From Clostridium sp. CAG:678 (GTDB lineage: Bacteria > Bacillota > Clostridia > Oscillospirales > Acutalibacteraceae), in contig HF991821.1 of assembly GCA_000431535.1 (NCBI GenBank), positions 1 through 64,000 on the forward strand: a stretch of 64,000 nucleotides of DNA, read 5' to 3'. The first letter of the stretch is position 1. Each line of letters begins with the position of its first letter. Made by a program: the position numbers and the translations under genes. This document shows, in pieces, positions 1 through 8,386 of the stretch. The notes under the pieces are model-generated. The model had not been told where the DNA came from. It did no database searches and saw only the letters and a list, made by a program, of their open reading frames with translations.

Positions 1-15
1 GTATCCTGCTTCTTT

Positions 16-92
16 TGGTCGAGGTGACAAGATTTGAACTTGCGGCCCCCACGTCCCGAACGTGGTGCTCTACCAAACTGAGCCACACCTCG
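16..92 (-). tRNA. tRNA-Pro (anticodon CGG)
   Basis: The reverse strand folds into a full cloverleaf. The acceptor stem is CGAGGTG/CACCTCG, the D stem GCTC/GAGC, the anticodon stem CCACG/CGTGG with loop TTCGGGA, the variable loop has 5 nt, and the T loop is TTCAAAT. The anticodon CGG reads the proline codon CCG. The C1-G72 pair with A73 fits bacterial tRNA-Pro, and the 3' CCA is encoded at 18-16. Confidence 0.96.
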
Positions 93-174
93 ATTGATTT
101 TGCACTTGATATTATTACACATTTTCAGGAAATTTGCAATAGTTATTTTTTTGAAATTGTAATATTTCTGTTTT

Positions 175-203
175 TTGACATATTCACCGGGATATGGTAA
201 CAT
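175..203 (+). promoter_or_regulatory. Sigma-A-type promoter for the arabinofuranosidase operon
   Basis: TTGACA at 175-180 and TAACAT at 198-203 are separated by exactly 17 bases. The start codon at 241 follows after a short leader with a GGGGGT ribosome-binding site near 229. Confidence 0.6.
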
Positions 204-240
204 AATTTTATAACTATTTACCAAAACGGGGGTCGAAATT

Positions 241-2637
241 ATGAAAAAATGGATCGCTGCCGCGCTTTCTGTGGTTATGGCGGTTACTGCGACGCTGCCG
301 GCATACGCTGCCGACAATGCGCAGCTTAATATATCCGCAGACAAGATTTCCCATGATGTTTCGGATATGCTTTACGGAATTTTTATTGAGGACATTTCCA
401 AAGCGGGCGACGGCGGCCTGGTTTCCAACCTGGTTTACAACAACAGCTTTGAATACAATGACACCAGCGAGGAAAACGCCGCTCTGAACGAATCCTACTG
501 GACTTTTACCAACATAGACCACAAGATTTCCACGCAGGATCCGATGAACGAAAACAACACCCACTATGAAGAACTTTCCGTTTCCGGAACAGGGCGGATC
601 ACAAATCTGGGCTGCGTTGAACACTGGGACTACAAAACATATGACCCGAACAAAAAATTACAGCAGACGGCAGATATGGGCTTTAAGGAAGGCTTGGAAT
701 ATGATTTTTCCTGCTACATAAAAAATGTTGATTTTGACGGCACTGTGCAGGTTTATCTGGACGGAGACAAAAACCCTGCTTCCGCCTACCAGTTGGACAT
801 TTCCAACACGCAGGCAGACTGGCGCAAGATCGAGACGACCCTGAAATCCGCCGCAACGGAAGACGGCGGGCTGACGATAGAATTCAGCGGCACCGGCACA
901 CTTTATATGGATTTTGTGCAGCTGATTCCGCACGACGCCTACGGCTACGGGCAGGACGAGTGGCAGTACACCACGCTGCGCGCTGATCTGGTTGACGCCA
1001 TTCAAAAGCTGGATCCCTCCTTTATCAGATTCCCCGGCGGCTGTTTCTGTGAAGGAGATTCACTGGAAAGGCTGTTTGACTGGAAAGCAACGATCGGTCC
1101 GCTTGAGGAGCGCGAGCAGAGTTACAACGTCTGGAGAAACGATGACGCCGGCGATTATTATATCAATTCAAACGCCATGGGCTACGGCGAATATTTCAAT
1201 CTTTGCGCAGATCTGGGCGCAGAGCCGATCCCCTGTCTGAACGTGGGCCTGACCTGCCAGGGCAGAAACGGATTCGACATCAATGTGGACGCGCGGGAAA
1301 AACTTTCCATGACGGACGATCAGTTCAGGCAATATCTGATTGATGTGCGCGGCTATGCGCAGGACGATACGGACGGAATAGAGAGCAGGATTGAAGAAGT
1401 AAACGCCCTTGGCTACACGAGCGAAGCGGATTTTGACGCTTATCTGGAAACCATTGCGCTGACCCCGGGCACAGCGGAGTGGGAAAATTACGTGCAGGAT
1501 ATTCTGGACCTGATTGAATACGCAAACGGAGACGCCACCACCACATATTGGGGCGCCATCCGAGCGGCAAACGGGCACGAACAGCCGTATGATCTGAAAT
1601 ACATAGGCCTTGGAAACGAAAACTGGGGCGACGTTTACTGGCGCAATTTTGACGCGCTTTACAAAGAAGTTAAAGCCGTTTACCCGGATATTACTGTGAT
1701 CACAACTTCCGGCACATGGCTTGGCGGCGCGGATTTTGACCGCGCATGGGAAGAGGCAAATTCCAAATACAGAGACTGCTATGTTGACGAGCATTATTAT
1801 ACAAATGACAGTTATATGTATGAGATCAACAACAGATATGACAGTTATGACCGTGACGGAGCAAAAGTATTTGTTGGCGAATATGCTGCCACATCGCCTG
1901 GTATAGGCACCATACAAACAAAGAGCAACCTGCTGGAGGCAATAGAAGAGGCAGCCTATATGACCGGCTTTGAGCGCAACAGCGACGTAGTTGCCATGAC
2001 GGCATACGCGCCGACCTTTGCAAAGATCAATTCCCAGAACTGGGCGGTAAACATGATTTGGTTTGATTCCCAGAAAACGGTGCTTACCCCCTCTTACTTT
2101 ACACAGATGCTCTATGCAAACAACATTGGCACAAACTACGTTGACGCGTCCTTTGCCGGTGATATTCCCGTAACCGAACTGGCGCAGTCCGTAACTGTAA
2201 ATGAAGAAGAACAGGCAATTTATATTAAACTGGTTAATTCAAGCGGCAGTGAACGAGCCGTAGACCTGAATCTCAGCGGATTCGGCAATATCAACTACGC
2301 GTCCAATCAGTATATCTGTGCTGATTATAAATCGGCATGCAATGAGATCAACACAGAATATTACGTTGCGCCGCAGGAAGAGCAGCTTGCCGTAAACGGA
2401 GAGACCGTTACGGTAAACACAGGCAAATACAGTGTAAACGTGATCCGCATTGCATACGGCAGCAATGACGGCAGCACACTGTATCAGCTGCCGGAAGATC
2501 TGCCGGAACAGGTATCGGGCTATCTGCCGCCTGCGCTGCGGGTTGCCATTCCCTGCGTGATCGGCGTTGTGGTGGCCGGCGCGGTGATTGCGGTGATCGC
2601 GGTCAAGATATCCAATAAAAAGAAGAAGAGAAGTTAA
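241..2637 (+). CDS. Secreted, membrane-anchored GH51 alpha-L-arabinofuranosidase
   Basis: This enzyme probably releases terminal L-arabinofuranose from arabinan or arabinoxylan outside the cell. The 798-residue protein begins with a Sec signal peptide (residues 1 to about 23, ending AYA) and ends in a single hydrophobic helix (about 763-790) followed by KKKKRS. It is therefore anchored by a C-terminal membrane segment, not by an LPXTG signal. GH51 hallmarks are RFPGG (263-267), GNENWG with the presumed acid/base Glu460, DEHYY near 518, and the presumed nucleophile Glu547 in VGEYA. The region from about 90 to 235 resembles a carbohydrate-binding beta-sandwich inserted ahead of the catalytic barrel. 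The next gene starts directly after the stop codon, so the two are probably cotranscribed. Family assignment is firm; the natural substrate is inferred. Confidence 0.9.
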   Translation: MKKWIAAALSVVMAVTATLPAYAADNAQLNISADKISHDVSDMLYGIFIEDISKAGDGGLVSNLVYNNSFEYNDTSEENAALNESYWTFTNIDHKISTQDPMNENNTHYEELSVSGTGRITNLGCVEHWDYKTYDPNKKLQQTADMGFKEGLEYDFSCYIKNVDFDGTVQVYLDGDKNPASAYQLDISNTQADWRKIETTLKSAATEDGGLTIEFSGTGTLYMDFVQLIPHDAYGYGQDEWQYTTLRADLVDAIQKLDPSFIRFPGGCFCEGDSLERLFDWKATIGPLEEREQSYNVWRNDDAGDYYINSNAMGYGEYFNLCADLGAEPIPCLNVGLTCQGRNGFDINVDAREKLSMTDDQFRQYLIDVRGYAQDDTDGIESRIEEVNALGYTSEADFDAYLETIALTPGTAEWENYVQDILDLIEYANGDATTTYWGAIRAANGHEQPYDLKYIGLGNENWGDVYWRNFDALYKEVKAVYPDITVITTSGTWLGGADFDRAWEEANSKYRDCYVDEHYYTNDSYMYEINNRYDSYDRDGAKVFVGEYAATSPGIGTIQTKSNLLEAIEEAAYMTGFERNSDVVAMTAYAPTFAKINSQNWAVNMIWFDSQKTVLTPSYFTQMLYANNIGTNYVDASFAGDIPVTELAQSVTVNEEEQAIYIKLVNSSGSERAVDLNLSGFGNINYASNQYICADYKSACNEINTEYYVAPQEEQLAVNGETVTVNTGKYSVNVIRIAYGSNDGSTLYQLPEDLPEQVSGYLPPALRVAIPCVIGVVVAGAVIAVIAVKISNKKKKRS

Positions 2638-3522
2638 ATGAAAAAGATTACAGCAGTATTTTTGGCATTGATTCTAACTATGTTTTCCTTTACAGCCTGC
2701 TCCGCCGAGCCGGTCTATTCCGGCATAGAACGAACGGCAAGCGCCGGTGTGGCGGCAGTTACATTCAACTGCGCGGCGCCATGGGGCAGTTTACTGAAAG
2801 GCACACAATCCTCTGCCCGGGTTAAAAAATTTGCGGCATATATGAATGCCGTGAAACCGGATTTTATCGGCACGCAGGAGATGAACAACGACTGGCTGAG
2901 CGAACTCAGCGAACAGATGGCGGATTATGAATTCTACGGCGTTGCCCGCGGCGGAGACAAAAATGAAAAACAATCCGAGCTGAACGCCGTTTTCTGGCTG
3001 AAAGACAAATACACACTGATAGACAGCGGCACATTCTGGCTTTCCGAAACACCGGAAAAAGAGAGCCGCTACACCGGCGCCGGCTGTAACCGGGTGTGCA
3101 CGTGGGTACTGCTGCAAAACAAAGAAACCAATGCGCAATACCTGCATATGAATACGCATCTGGACAACATGAGCGAAGAGGCGCAGGGATACGGGGCAAA
3201 TGTGATTTTGGCAGAAGAGCAAAAGCTGACTGCCCAATACCCCAATGCGGCGGTGATCCTGACCGGCGATTTTAACCAGACGCGTGGGATGCGCGCGCAC
3301 AGTGCAGTATCCGCCGTGCTGAATGATTCGCTCACTGCCGCCGAAAGCGGAGAGATCAAAGGCACCTATCAGGAATGGGGCGAACAGGAGAATGCCGAAC
3401 CGATTGATTTTATCTTTTCGTCCGGTGATCTGACGGCTGTAAATTACGAAGTTTTAGATGATCTGTCAAACGGTTATGTAAGCGACCATTATGGTGTATA
3501 TACTGAATTCGTTACAGTTTGA
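2638..3522 (+). CDS. Endonuclease/exonuclease/phosphatase-fold lipoprotein
   Basis: This 294-residue protein has a lipoprotein signal peptide ending FTAC, so Cys21 is probably lipidated and the enzyme sits outside the membrane. The EEP fold is visible from TFNCAAPWGS, IGTQEMN (metal-binding Glu), HMNTHLDN, TGDFNQT and the C-terminal SDHYGVY. Members of the family cleave phosphodiester or phosphomonoester bonds in nucleic acids, phospholipids or inositol phosphates; the substrate cannot be told from sequence. The ATG follows the TAA of the GH51 gene with no gap, which suggests translational coupling and a shared role in extracellular nutrient capture. Confidence 0.85.
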   Translation: MKKITAVFLALILTMFSFTACSAEPVYSGIERTASAGVAAVTFNCAAPWGSLLKGTQSSARVKKFAAYMNAVKPDFIGTQEMNNDWLSELSEQMADYEFYGVARGGDKNEKQSELNAVFWLKDKYTLIDSGTFWLSETPEKESRYTGAGCNRVCTWVLLQNKETNAQYLHMNTHLDNMSEEAQGYGANVILAEEQKLTAQYPNAAVILTGDFNQTRGMRAHSAVSAVLNDSLTAAESGEIKGTYQEWGEQENAEPIDFIFSSGDLTAVNYEVLDDLSNGYVSDHYGVYTEFVTV

Positions 3523-3878
3523 GAACAAGTGATTTATAAATCAGTCAGGGTTTTACTTATATTTATTTTAAATCACAAAATTTTTAACAATTGATTTTAT
3601 ATAAAGCAATAGGAAGTCATCTCTCACTTATGCCATTGCTGTTCCTCTCAACAAAACATTTGTTAATGCTTTGTTGTATCAATAAAGTTAAAAATAAATA
3701 ATATGTGCAGAGACGGATACCCGCATCTGTCCAAGTTAAAGACACTTGTTATAAAGAGTAAATGCCGCATAAACACTTGGTTTACGCGGCATTACGCTTT
3801 CCGCATCGTCAGCACAAGCTGCATATCATTCGTCCTGCCTCAAGCGGCAGGTCTTATTCATTCCGCTGCGCCTCCTCT

Positions 3879-3907
3879 CCCCAAAAAGTTGTAAAAACTT
3901 TTTGGGG
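3879..3907. repeat. Perfect 12-bp inverted repeat
   Basis: The arms CCCCAAAAAGTT (3879-3890) and AACTTTTTGGGG (3896-3907) flank a 5-base loop. There is no T tract immediately after it, so it is not a typical terminator. It may be part of a degenerate repeat element or a structured leader. Confidence 0.6.
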
Positions 3908-4036
3908 GCACCGATAAGGGCAGTACCGTTGTACGGCACCCGCTCGCAGGAAAACGAAATTCAGCCCGGGTTCCCGCAGTTTCTTCAGCGTGCAGAACCG
4001 CACTCTTTTCTAAAAGAACACTTTTTCTACACGCTG

Positions 4037-4067
4037 ACAGCGGCATCGTCATGCCGCTGTATTTTTT
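4037..4067 (+). terminator. Rho-independent terminator upstream of the MerR gene
   Basis: Perfect 10-bp arms ACAGCGGCAT (4037-4046) and ATGCCGCTGT (4051-4060) with loop CGTC are followed by ATTTTTTA. It lies about 70 bases before the MerR start, far from the preceding gene, so it may shield this operon from readthrough or act as an attenuator. Confidence 0.8.
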
Positions 4068-4137
4068 ATGAAAAAAAGATTGCTTGTGACGTTGCGTAAT
4101 GATTTATACTATAAACAGAACAGAAAGGGTGATGATC

Positions 4138-4938
4138 ATGGAAAAGCACGGGGCAACCCCGCAGGGCTATTTGACGGTTGGCGAGGCGGCAAACAAAATG
4201 GGCGTTACCGTTCGCACGCTGCAATATTATGACAGGGAAGGTCTGCTTGCCCCTTCCGCACAAAGCGAGGGCGGACGCAGACTATATACGGACAAAGACC
4301 TGATAAAACTGCATCAGATCCTATCCTTAAAATCGCTTGGCTTTTCTTTGCGCGATATTAAACAGCGCCTTATATCGCTTGAAACACCTGCTGAAGTCGC
4401 GAATGCGCTTACGGAGCAGGCAAAAGCTATACGCGAAAAAATAAAGCAGCTTCAGACATCTTTAAAAGCAATAGAACAGCTAAAAGCAGAAGTGTTGCAA
4501 ATGCAGACCGTCAATTTTAAAAAGTATGCCGATATTATTGTGAATCTGCAAATGAAGAATGACTCTTATTATTTGATTAAGCGTTTTGATGATGATACGC
4601 TGGACCATATACGCAGTCGGTTTGATAAGGAAAGCGGCTTGGATTTTATGGACAGATTTAACCGCCTGAGTGATGAAATCGTACAGCTCAAAACGGAAAA
4701 CATACCGCCTGAAAGCGAAAAATGCCAACAGGTTGTAAAAGAATACTGGAATTTAATTATGGAGTTTACCAACGGCGACATGCGTATGCTGCCGCAATTA
4801 ACGGAAATCGGAAACATTGATACCGCCGCAAACCCATGGGAGGAACGGCAAAAGATCGTAAACGAGTATTTAGAGCCTGCTTTGCAGATCTATTTTTCCA
4901 AACTGGGAAGCAATCCGTTTGAGGGGGAAAAGCAGTGA
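4138..4938 (+). CDS. MerR family transcriptional regulator
   Basis: The N-terminal winged helix-turn-helix is clear: YLTVGEAANKMGVT, the MerR signature RTLQYYDREGLL, then GGRRLYTDKDL. A helical dimerisation coiled coil follows at about residues 80-125. The C-terminal 140 residues are helical and may bind a drug-like effector, somewhat like TipA-type regulators; that is a guess. ATG 4138 is preferred over 4099 or 4132 because AAAGGG at 4124-4129 lies at the right distance; it gives 266 residues. The stop overlaps the GTG start of the ABC ATPase, so the regulator probably controls its own exporter operon. Confidence 0.88.
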   Translation: MEKHGATPQGYLTVGEAANKMGVTVRTLQYYDREGLLAPSAQSEGGRRLYTDKDLIKLHQILSLKSLGFSLRDIKQRLISLETPAEVANALTEQAKAIREKIKQLQTSLKAIEQLKAEVLQMQTVNFKKYADIIVNLQMKNDSYYLIKRFDDDTLDHIRSRFDKESGLDFMDRFNRLSDEIVQLKTENIPPESEKCQQVVKEYWNLIMEFTNGDMRMLPQLTEIGNIDTAANPWEERQKIVNEYLEPALQIYFSKLGSNPFEGEKQ

Positions 4939-5750
4939 AAAGCGCAATACAGGTATGTGCATTAAAGAAAAGTTATGACGGCCATATGGTTCTTAAAGGG
5001 CTGAATCTTCAAATTGAAAAAGGGGAAATTTTTGCCCTGCTCGGTATTAACGGAGCAGGAAAGACCACTGCGCTTGAATGCATGGAAGGCCTGAGAAAAT
5101 ATGACAGCGGCACGATCTCCGTAAACGGCAAAACCGGAATCCAGCTGCAATCCGCCTCCCTGCCGGCGCACATAAAGCCGCTGGAAGCGATAAAACTTTT
5201 TTCCAAATGGAACCGGACAACGGCGGATGAGCCTATGCTTGACGCACTTGGCATCCGGGAAATAAAAAGCAAACAGTATTGCCAATTATCCACCGGGCAG
5301 AAACGCCGGCTGCACCTGATGCTTGCCCTGACCGGCAATCCGGATATCGTTTTTTTAGACGAACCGACCGCCGGGCTGGACGTTTCCGGCAGGCTGGAAC
5401 TGCACAAACAGATACGAAATCTCAGATCTCTTGGAAAAACCATTATTTTGGCAAGCCATGACATGGCGGAAGTGGAAACCCTTTGCGACCGTATTGCGAT
5501 CCTGAACGAAGGGCTGATCGTATTCTGCGGCACGCCTGCCGAACTTACGGAAAAGATAGGGATAAACTATTTGATCCAAATCAAAACGCAAGCGGGGGAT
5601 CGCACTTTGAAAACAGACAATATTACAGACACTTTGCTTTCCATGCTTGGAGAACTCAAGCAAAAGGGAATCAAAGTAACCGATATCAAGGTGGACAGGG
5701 GCACGCTGGAACAGCACTTTCTGGAAATTGCAGGGAGGAAAAGAAAATGA
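4935..5750 (+). CDS. ABC transporter ATP-binding protein
   Basis: The cytoplasmic ATPase of a two-gene exporter. It has a Walker A motif (GINGAGKTT), a Q-loop region, the signature LSTGQKRR, a Walker B (IVFLDEPTAGLD) and an H-loop histidine in LASHDM. Length (271 aa) and the C-terminal extension fit the DrrA/CcmA type drug or lipid exporters. It starts with GTG inside the last codons of the MerR gene, and its stop overlaps the ATG of the permease gene. The MerR-ATPase-permease order suggests substrate-induced efflux; the cargo is unknown. Confidence 0.92.
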   Translation: MKSAIQVCALKKSYDGHMVLKGLNLQIEKGEIFALLGINGAGKTTALECMEGLRKYDSGTISVNGKTGIQLQSASLPAHIKPLEAIKLFSKWNRTTADEPMLDALGIREIKSKQYCQLSTGQKRRLHLMLALTGNPDIVFLDEPTAGLDVSGRLELHKQIRNLRSLGKTIILASHDMAEVETLCDRIAILNEGLIVFCGTPAELTEKIGINYLIQIKTQAGDRTLKTDNITDTLLSMLGELKQKGIKVTDIKVDRGTLEQHFLEIAGRKRK

Positions 5751-6463
5751 GCGGCTTTTTATACAGCATTGCATTACAGCTGAAACTGGATATCCGTAGC
5801 AGATCTTTACTTGTAACCTGTTATATCGTTCCGCTGATCTTCTTTTTGCTGATGGGCGGCATATTTACCTCCGTAATGCCGGAAATGAAAACCACGCTGA
5901 CACAATCCATGACGGTCATGAGCGTTTCCATGGGCGCGTTTATCGGGCTGCCGCCATCGCTGACAGAAACTTATTCCGGCGATATCAAAAAAGTATACAA
6001 AGCAAACGGCGTGCCGTTATATTGCGGCGTGCTTGCCATGTTCATTTCCGCTTTTGTGCATTTAATGATCATGAGCCTGATTCTGCTGCTGCTTGCGCCT
6101 GCCGTGTTTGGTGCGGCGGTACCCGGCAGTATACCGCACTACTTTGCCGCGCTGGCGGTATACATCGCCGTTTCCCTGGGCATAGGTTGCGTTCTGGGGC
6201 TGACCGTAAAGAGTCAGTCAAAACTGACTATGGCGGCGCAGCTTATATTTTTACCCTCCATCATGCTTTCCGGCATCCTGTTTCCGGCAGACCTGCTGCC
6301 TGATTTTTTGAAAACTGCGGGAAAACTGTTTCCGGCGCCGTGGGGCTACGCATGTATGTTAAACGACGGATTGCGGCCGGAAAACCTGTGGTATATGCTT
6401 CTTTTGCTCTGCCTTGCCGCTTTCTTATGCGCAATACTTTTAAAAAAACAATCTGCCGCGTAA
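5747..6463 (+). CDS. ABC-2 type transporter permease
   Basis: A 238-residue membrane protein with about six hydrophobic segments, typical of ABC-2 permeases. The start at 5747 is chosen because it follows GGGAGGAAAAG and overlaps the ATPase stop (ATGA); the open frame extends to 5483, but that part only mirrors the ATPase gene in another frame. The C-terminal half carries the usual LPSIMLSGILFP segment and a proline-rich turn (PAPWGYA). It pairs with the preceding ATPase to form the exporter. Confidence 0.88.
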   Translation: MSGFLYSIALQLKLDIRSRSLLVTCYIVPLIFFLLMGGIFTSVMPEMKTTLTQSMTVMSVSMGAFIGLPPSLTETYSGDIKKVYKANGVPLYCGVLAMFISAFVHLMIMSLILLLLAPAVFGAAVPGSIPHYFAALAVYIAVSLGIGCVLGLTVKSQSKLTMAAQLIFLPSIMLSGILFPADLLPDFLKTAGKLFPAPWGYACMLNDGLRPENLWYMLLLLCLAAFLCAILLKKQSAA

Positions 6464-6595
6464 ATGAAAAAGGCACAAAATGCAAACCCATCGACCCCAT
6501 AAGTTTAACACTTTTGTATTTTACCTGTGGCATAAGGCAAACTATGACATAGAATAGTTAAGGCAGGATCAGTAAATTTACCTAAAATTTAAAAA

Positions 6596-6649
6596 TTGAC
6601 AGGGGCGGATCTATTCTTTATAATATGATTAGAGTTAGTTTATTCTAAC
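6596..6649 (+). promoter_or_regulatory. Consensus promoter with dyad operator for the ZIP transporter
   Basis: TTGACA (6596-6601) and TATAAT (6619-6624) both match consensus at 17-bp spacing. Just downstream, GTTAG (6634-6638) and CTAAC (6645-6649) form a dyad over the expected transcription start. A strong promoter covered by a palindrome fits repression, here plausibly by a DtxR/IdeR/MntR-like metalloregulator whose boxes often contain TTAG...CTAA. The regulator identity is inferred. Confidence 0.7.
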
Positions 6650-6664
6650 CACTAAGAAACAGCG

Positions 6665-7456
6665 GTGATAAAATTGTATATCAAAGTCATTCAGGGCTTG
6701 CTGCTGCCGTTTTTGGGCACGGTGCTCGGCGCGGCGTGCGTATTCTTTATGAAAAATGAACTGAATCAAAAGATTCAGCGCATTTTTACGGGATTCGCAG
6801 GCGGCGTAATGGTTGCGGCAAGCGTTTGGAGTCTGCTGATCCCCGCAATGGAACAGGCAGACTATATGGGAAAATTATCCTTTATTCCGGCAGTGGTGGG
6901 CTTCTGGGCAGGCGTGCTTTTTCTTCTGCTGCTCGACAATATTGTTCCGCACCTGCACCTGGACAGCAACGATGCCGAAGGGCCGAAGAGCGCGCTTTCC
7001 AGATCGGCAAAACTTGTGCTTGCCGTTACACTGCACAACATACCCGAAGGCATGGCTGTTGGCGTTGTTTACGCTGCGCTGCTCTCCGGCAGCACGGATA
7101 TCACAGTTACGGGAGCACTGGCGCTCTCGCTTGGAATTGCAATACAGAATTTTCCCGAAGGGGCAATCCTCTCCATGCCGCTGCACAGCAGGGGCACCGG
7201 CAAAGTGAAATCTTTTATCGGCGGCGCGCTCTCCGGCATTGTGGAGCCGATCGGCGCGGTCATTACCATACTTGCGGCAAGTTTTGTTACGCCGATACTG
7301 CCTTACCTGCTGAGTTTTGCCGCGGGCGCCATGATCTATGTGGTTGTGGAGGAACTGATACCCGAAATGAGCAGCGGCAAGCATTCCAACATAGGCACGC
7401 TCTGCTTTGCGCTTGGTTTTACCCTGATGCTGGCGCTGGATGTTGCCCTTGGCTAA
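6665..7456 (+). CDS. ZIP family metal transporter
   Basis: A 263-residue inner-membrane carrier for divalent metals such as zinc or iron, related to ZupT/GufA. It has about eight hydrophobic segments. The metal-site helices are visible as HNIPEGMAVG and NFPEGAI, which carry the conserved His, Asn, Pro and Glu of ZIP transporters. The short loop before the first of these contains HLHLDSND. The start is GTG 6665 or TTG 6674; GGTGA at 6664-6668 would suit the TTG, so the N-terminus may be three residues shorter. The gene stands alone between a consensus promoter and a terminator. Confidence 0.9.
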   Translation: MIKLYIKVIQGLLLPFLGTVLGAACVFFMKNELNQKIQRIFTGFAGGVMVAASVWSLLIPAMEQADYMGKLSFIPAVVGFWAGVLFLLLLDNIVPHLHLDSNDAEGPKSALSRSAKLVLAVTLHNIPEGMAVGVVYAALLSGSTDITVTGALALSLGIAIQNFPEGAILSMPLHSRGTGKVKSFIGGALSGIVEPIGAVITILAASFVTPILPYLLSFAAGAMIYVVVEELIPEMSSGKHSNIGTLCFALGFTLMLALDVALG

Positions 7457-7462
7457 AAACAA

Positions 7463-7499
7463 AAGGCATGCAGACCTTAAACGGTTTGCACGCCTTTTA
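7463..7499 (+). terminator. Terminator after the ZIP gene
   Basis: An imperfect hairpin with AAAGGC-TGCA arms pairing with TGCA-GCCTTTT ends in CTTTTATT. It lies 7 bases after the ZIP stop and also faces the end of the AIM24 gene. Confidence 0.7.
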
Positions 7500-7510
7500 T
7501 TATGCCGTTT

Positions 7511-8347
7511 TTAATAGCCGAATGTATTTGAATTCTTGGCAGCCGCTTTTGCGGACATGGTATTTGCTGCTGCATACCGGCTTTCGGTTGGGGCGACGGG
7601 GCACATCAGCACCTTACCCGTTCCCCTGTACACATTCACAAGCCCTTCCCCGCTGACCGCCGAGCCGGCAAGTGATCTTGTGGTTCGCTCTACGGTGAAT
7701 TTCAGGGAAGAAGTCCAGCAAACGGCAAGATTGCCGTCAATCTTAAGTTCATCATTATCCAGCTCCACCTCTATCAGCTCATCAGCCGGAACATTGCTTT
7801 CCAAAACGGCAACTCCCCTGCCCGCAAGGCTTAAATTGAACAGCCCTTCGCCGCCCGCTACAGCGGAGGAGATATTGGAACGCGCCGTGATATTGCGCTG
7901 CACGGTGCCCTCGCAGGCGAGGAACATACCGTCCTCCACCGTCATGCCGCACCCCCACTCGGACACCTCCTGCAAAACGATAAATTTATAGGTAGGCTCC
8001 AGCACAAGCAGGCCTGTTCCTGTATATTCCGGTTTGACTGCGGATTCTTTGGTTACAGCGCCTTTCACCAGTTTCCCAAGCAGATCGCCTACGCCTTTAA
8101 TGCCGCTTGTTGCCCGCACCGCACCTGCGGTCCACTGCATGGCACCCGCCTGTGTGATCACGGAATTTCCGTTCAGCTCTGCGATAACCTGACGCCTTCT
8201 GACGTCCATTTTGCTCATAAAATATTCCGTTTGGGCATTAAAGGCAGATACGCTGAGGTCTTTTTCATATTCCAGCACTTTAAAGCACCCGAGCGCATGG
8301 ATGATTCTGCGGTTTTGATTGCTTAAATTGTTTACTTTTACAGACAT
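7511..8347 (-). CDS. AIM24 family protein
   Basis: A 278-residue soluble protein with the glycine-rich beta-helix-like architecture of the AIM24/TIGR00266 family: repeated short strands, AGGEGLFNLSLAGRG in the centre, and a C-terminal Ala/Asn-rich tail. Members are widespread in Firmicutes; the eukaryotic namesake is a mitochondrial biogenesis protein, but the bacterial role is not established. The start is preceded by GGAGAAGAAAG. It lies 39 bases downstream of the FRG gene on the same strand, so both are probably one transcript. Confidence 0.82.
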   Translation of the reverse strand: MSVKVNNLSNQNRRIIHALGCFKVLEYEKDLSVSAFNAQTEYFMSKMDVRRRQVIAELNGNSVITQAGAMQWTAGAVRATSGIKGVGDLLGKLVKGAVTKESAVKPEYTGTGLLVLEPTYKFIVLQEVSEWGCGMTVEDGMFLACEGTVQRNITARSNISSAVAGGEGLFNLSLAGRGVAVLESNVPADELIEVELDNDELKIDGNLAVCWTSSLKFTVERTTRSLAGSAVSGEGLVNVYRGTGKVLMCPVAPTESRYAAANTMSAKAAAKNSNTFGY

Positions 8348-8386
8348 CTTTCTTCTCCTTTTACAGTATAAAGCGGCAATGCGCCG

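Larger units (their letters stand above)
3523..4137. other. Intergenic region without a supported gene
   Basis: About 615 bases without a convincing coding frame; the short open frames here have no recognisable motif or ribosome-binding site. The first 190 bases are very AT-rich. The rest contains several hairpins: ATGCCGCATAAAC with a near-perfect complementary arm at 3762-3792, CCTGCC/GGCAGG near 3835-3852, the arms at 3879-3907, and a strong terminator at 4037-4067. It could hold a degenerate mobile or repetitive element, but no second copy is seen in this window. Confidence 0.5.

Noticed and set aside
1168..1917. 249-codon open frame opposite the GH51 gene
   Set aside because: It lies opposite the catalytic region of the GH51 protein, and its translation shows no motif.
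3703..3894. 63-codon frame in the intergenic region
   Set aside because: No ribosome-binding site and no motif; it runs through hairpins.
5483..5746. N-terminal extension of the ABC-2 permease
   Set aside because: This region is the third frame of the ATPase gene; the permease starts at 5747 after a strong ribosome-binding site.
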